Shown here piece after piece: positions 5,933 through 6,965 of a stretch of 6,965 nucleotides of DNA (within the stretch, counting starts at the first letter, position 1; the number at the start of each line of letters is the position of its first letter). Location of the stretch: NCBI GenBank assembly GCA_031263835.1, contig JAISEZ010000167.1:1-6965 (forward strand). The letters run 5' to 3'. The position numbers and the translations under genes were made by a program. Origin of the DNA: Tannerella sp. (GTDB taxonomy: Bacteria; Bacteroidota; Bacteroidia; Bacteroidales; Tannerellaceae). The notes below the pieces were generated by a model. That model did no database searches, was not told the origin of the DNA, and saw nothing but the letters and a program-made list of their open reading frames with translations.

Positions 5933-6142
5933 ATGGCAAAGAAAGAAACGGCAGCGGCTGCACCGCCGCAACACCGTGATACGGCGAAGCGGCTGGCGAC
6001 ACAATATGGCGTACAGAAGGTCTGGGGTTCAACGGACGGGAGGTTTTGGGCGACGTCGGAAGCGGCCAGGGATAAAACCCTTAAGGGCAAAGAGGTCGAC
6101 GAATATTCCTTCCCTTCACAGACGCCGGCACAGGAGGAATAA
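5933..6142 (+). CDS. Small phage protein of unknown function, 69 aa
   Basis: A soluble, charged 69-aa protein starting MAKKE 33 bp after the capsid stop, with a low-complexity AAAAPP segment near residue 7 and an acidic C-terminus ending QEE. The centre, VWGSTDGRFWATSEAARDKTLKGKEV (29-54), resembles a pattern I remember from small proteins placed just after capsid genes in Bacteroidota phages (roughly '.vy.TSDG..F....A..hAk.Lkd..v'). A capsid-associated or head-completion role is plausible from position only. There is no membrane segment or signal peptide. The spacer in front contains ATGTAAATGTAA and no Shine-Dalgarno site. A perfect AGGAGG at 6132-6137 lies within its last codons but has no well-placed start after it. 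Confidence 0.72.
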   Translation: MAKKETAAAAPPQHRDTAKRLATQYGVQKVWGSTDGRFWATSEAARDKTLKGKEVDEYSFPSQTPAQEE

Positions 6143-6278
6143 GAGGCTTTTCATACTGATATTAATACTTGGTTCTTTCTTCATGACGCTCCAATCCCCC
6201 GCTCCGGCGGGGGTGCGGGGCCTTCCGGAAGGATTGATTCAACAGTTCGAAGATTCAAAGATTCAAAGTTACAGTGAT
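6143..6278 (+). other. Spacer with GC-rich hairpins and a signal-peptide-like reading frame lacking a start
   Basis: These 136 bp between the 69-aa gene and the muralytic gene hold two short inverted repeats: CCCCCGC / GCGGGGG with a TCCG loop (6196-6213) and the 12-bp palindrome CCTTCCGGAAGG (6221-6232). Neither has a T-tract. The frame leading into the next gene reads KRLFILILILGSFFMTLQ and then SPAPAG, a plausible secretion signal, but it has no Met before 6183. Near the end lies the tandem GATTCAAA GATTCAAA (6253-6268). Confidence 0.55.
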
Positions 6279-6689
6279 ATGGCAAGAGGTTTAGACAATA
6301 ACAACCCGCTGAACATCCGACATAATAAGGATGTGTTTCAGGGTGAAACCGTCCCGTCGAAAGACAGGGCTTTCAAGCAGTTCAAAACGATGGCTTGCGG
6401 CTACCGGGCCGCATTCGTGACGCTGGGAACGTACCTGACACGCGGAAGGAACACGGTCGAAAAAATTGTTTCGGCATGGGCGCCGCCGGAGGACGGGAAC
6501 AGAACGGAGGACTATATCCGGCATGTCGAGACGTGGTCGGGCGTGCGGCGGGATACGGTTCTGACGGCGAAAAGCGGCAGGGATTACATCCGGATCGTTG
6601 CGGCAATGTCGCGGGTTGAGAACGGCGAGCCGGCAGTGATGGACGATGTCGAGGCCGGCTTCGGGCTGCAAACCAAACTGACCGATTAA
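6279..6689 (+). CDS. Predicted phage muralytic protein, 'structural protein P5'-like
   Basis: 136 aa starting MARGLDNNNPLNIRHN, a start I recognise from Bacteroidota phage and prophage proteins annotated as 'structural protein P5', named after the phage phi6 lytic protein. The motifs in order are NNNPLNIR (8-15), the segment AFKQFKTMACGYRAAFVTLGTYL (31-53), IVSAWAPPEDGNRTEDYIRHV (63-83) and RIVAAMSRVENGEP (105-118). The expected role is cutting peptidoglycan, in the virion or at lysis; I cannot assign the catalytic residue. ATG 6279 is preferred because it gives the family's usual start and length and follows an AT-rich tandem repeat like other starts here. ATG 6183 would add a 32-residue tail with no recognisable domain. 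The gene precedes a membrane-anchored protein, which suits a lysis cassette. Confidence 0.75.
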   Translation: MARGLDNNNPLNIRHNKDVFQGETVPSKDRAFKQFKTMACGYRAAFVTLGTYLTRGRNTVEKIVSAWAPPEDGNRTEDYIRHVETWSGVRRDTVLTAKSGRDYIRIVAAMSRVENGEPAVMDDVEAGFGLQTKLTD

Positions 6690-6690
6690 C

Positions 6691-6711
6691 GGTTAATGGT
6701 TAATGGTTAAT
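6691..6711. repeat. Three perfect GGTTAAT heptamers between the muralytic and membrane-protein genes
   Basis: GGTTAAT is repeated exactly three times, 2 bp after the TAA stop of the muralytic gene and 8 bp before the next ATG. Because the unit is 7 bp, the TAA triplets at 6694, 6701 and 6708 cover all three frames, and each of the three TAAs is immediately followed by TG, giving overlapping TAATG stop-start motifs. Confidence 0.85.
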
Positions 6712-6719
6712 GATCGGTG

Positions 6720-6965
6720 ATGGAATGGATACAGCATTTGCTGGAATGGCTGGTTCCCGCCGGCGGACTCGGTTCGGTGGCGGTATGGCTGACCTCGCGG
6801 ACGCTGCGGCACCTGCGAACGGCGAAAGAGGTGCACGACACTTATAAAACGATGTATGAAGACGTTTCTATCGAAATCAGGAAACTTCGCGGCGAAGTGG
6901 CAAAACTGCGCCTCGCTATTTCAAAGGCTTCCGCCTGCAGGTATTATGGCACTTGTCCTGTTGCT
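6720..6965 (+). CDS. Small membrane-anchored coiled-coil phage protein, possibly spanin- or holin-like, 3' end outside the window
   Basis: Opening at ATG 6720 (MEWIQHLLEWL), the frame stays open for 82 codons to the window edge. Residues about 7-26 form a moderately hydrophobic, Gly/Leu/Val-rich segment (LLEWLVPAGGLGSVAVWL) that could be a transmembrane or amphipathic anchor. A basic stretch follows (TSRTLRHLRTAK), then a charged helix with coiled-coil character (EVHDTYKTMYEDVSIEIRKL to RLAISK, 37-69), and a CRYYGTCP motif with two cysteines (73-80). The order of one N-terminal anchor, a long helix and cysteines is that of an inner-membrane spanin, and the preceding gene is muralytic. A holin or a structural membrane protein is also possible. 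I do not recognise a defined family, though the cysteine motif seems familiar from Bacteroidota phages. Confidence 0.65.
   Translation, partial: MEWIQHLLEWLVPAGGLGSVAVWLTSRTLRHLRTAKEVHDTYKTMYEDVSIEIRKLRGEVAKLRLAISKASACRYYGTCPVA

Noticed and set aside
5899..5979. 26-codon cysteine-rich frame (CNSCKCNGYG, then C) starting at TAATG on the capsid stop
   Set aside because: The CxxCxC spacing recalls a zinc knuckle, and the stop-start overlap is suggestive, but it is very short and mostly overlaps the 69-aa gene in another frame, so chance is more likely.
5401..6032. Minus-strand open frames opposite the capsid and 69-aa genes
   Set aside because: They are antisense shadows in GC-rich DNA with no recognisable protein features.
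6196..6232. GC hairpins as an intrinsic terminator
   Set aside because: No T-tract follows either stem on either strand, and the flanking genes appear to belong to one operon.
5976..6278. Upstream extension of the muralytic gene to 5976 or 6183
   Set aside because: The 5976 start lies inside the 69-aa gene in another frame and gives an Arg-rich, domain-free sequence. MARGLDNNN at 6279 matches the start expected for the family.

Overview
The window is the head-gene section of a Mu-like, tailed temperate phage or prophage, most probably from a Bacteroidota host. The phage assignment rests on protein families read from the translations: a DUF935-type (Mu gp29-like) portal, a DUF1320-type (Mu gp36-like) protein, a two-subunit terminase, an HK97/Mu-I-type prohead protease joined to a scaffold, and a major capsid protein. 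The host inference is weaker. It rests on start codons that lack Shine-Dalgarno sites and sit in short AT-rich spacers, on TTTG / TAnnTTTG promoter-like elements, and on a muralytic 'structural protein P5'-type gene and a capsid protein of kinds I associate with gut Bacteroidales phages. Coding DNA is moderately GC-rich and the spacers are AT-rich. No integrase, transposase, tRNA, rRNA or CRISPR is present.

Layout: two divergent operons leave one control region (3680-3822). The leftward operon (minus strand) reads small terminase (3679-3227), large terminase (3230-1701), a very basic 96-aa protein (1690-1400), a DUF1320-family neck protein (1381-965) and the DUF935 portal (938 to beyond the left edge). 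The rightward operon (plus strand) reads prohead protease/scaffold (3823-4800), major capsid protein (4841-5899), a 69-aa conserved-type small protein (5933-6142), a P5-like muralytic protein (6279-6689) and a membrane-anchored coiled-coil protein (6720 to beyond the right edge). The left operon supplies the DNA-packaging motor and connector. The right operon builds and matures the shell and then moves into wall degradation, probably lysis or entry.

The most striking non-coding feature is a perfect 52-bp palindrome at 3726-3777, centred almost exactly midway between the two divergent start codons. Each half contains its own 7-1-7 palindrome. The flanking leaders carry promoter-like elements at mirrored distances, with their -33 boxes on the palindrome edges, so the region looks like one symmetric switch for both head operons.

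Other notable points are short 7-8 bp tandem repeats at gene junctions that place stop codons in all three frames, a 16-bp perfect stem inside the coding sequence of the 96-aa gene, a signal-peptide-like N-terminal extension on the capsid protein, and an AT-rich linker with in-frame ATGs between the protease and scaffold halves of the maturation gene.
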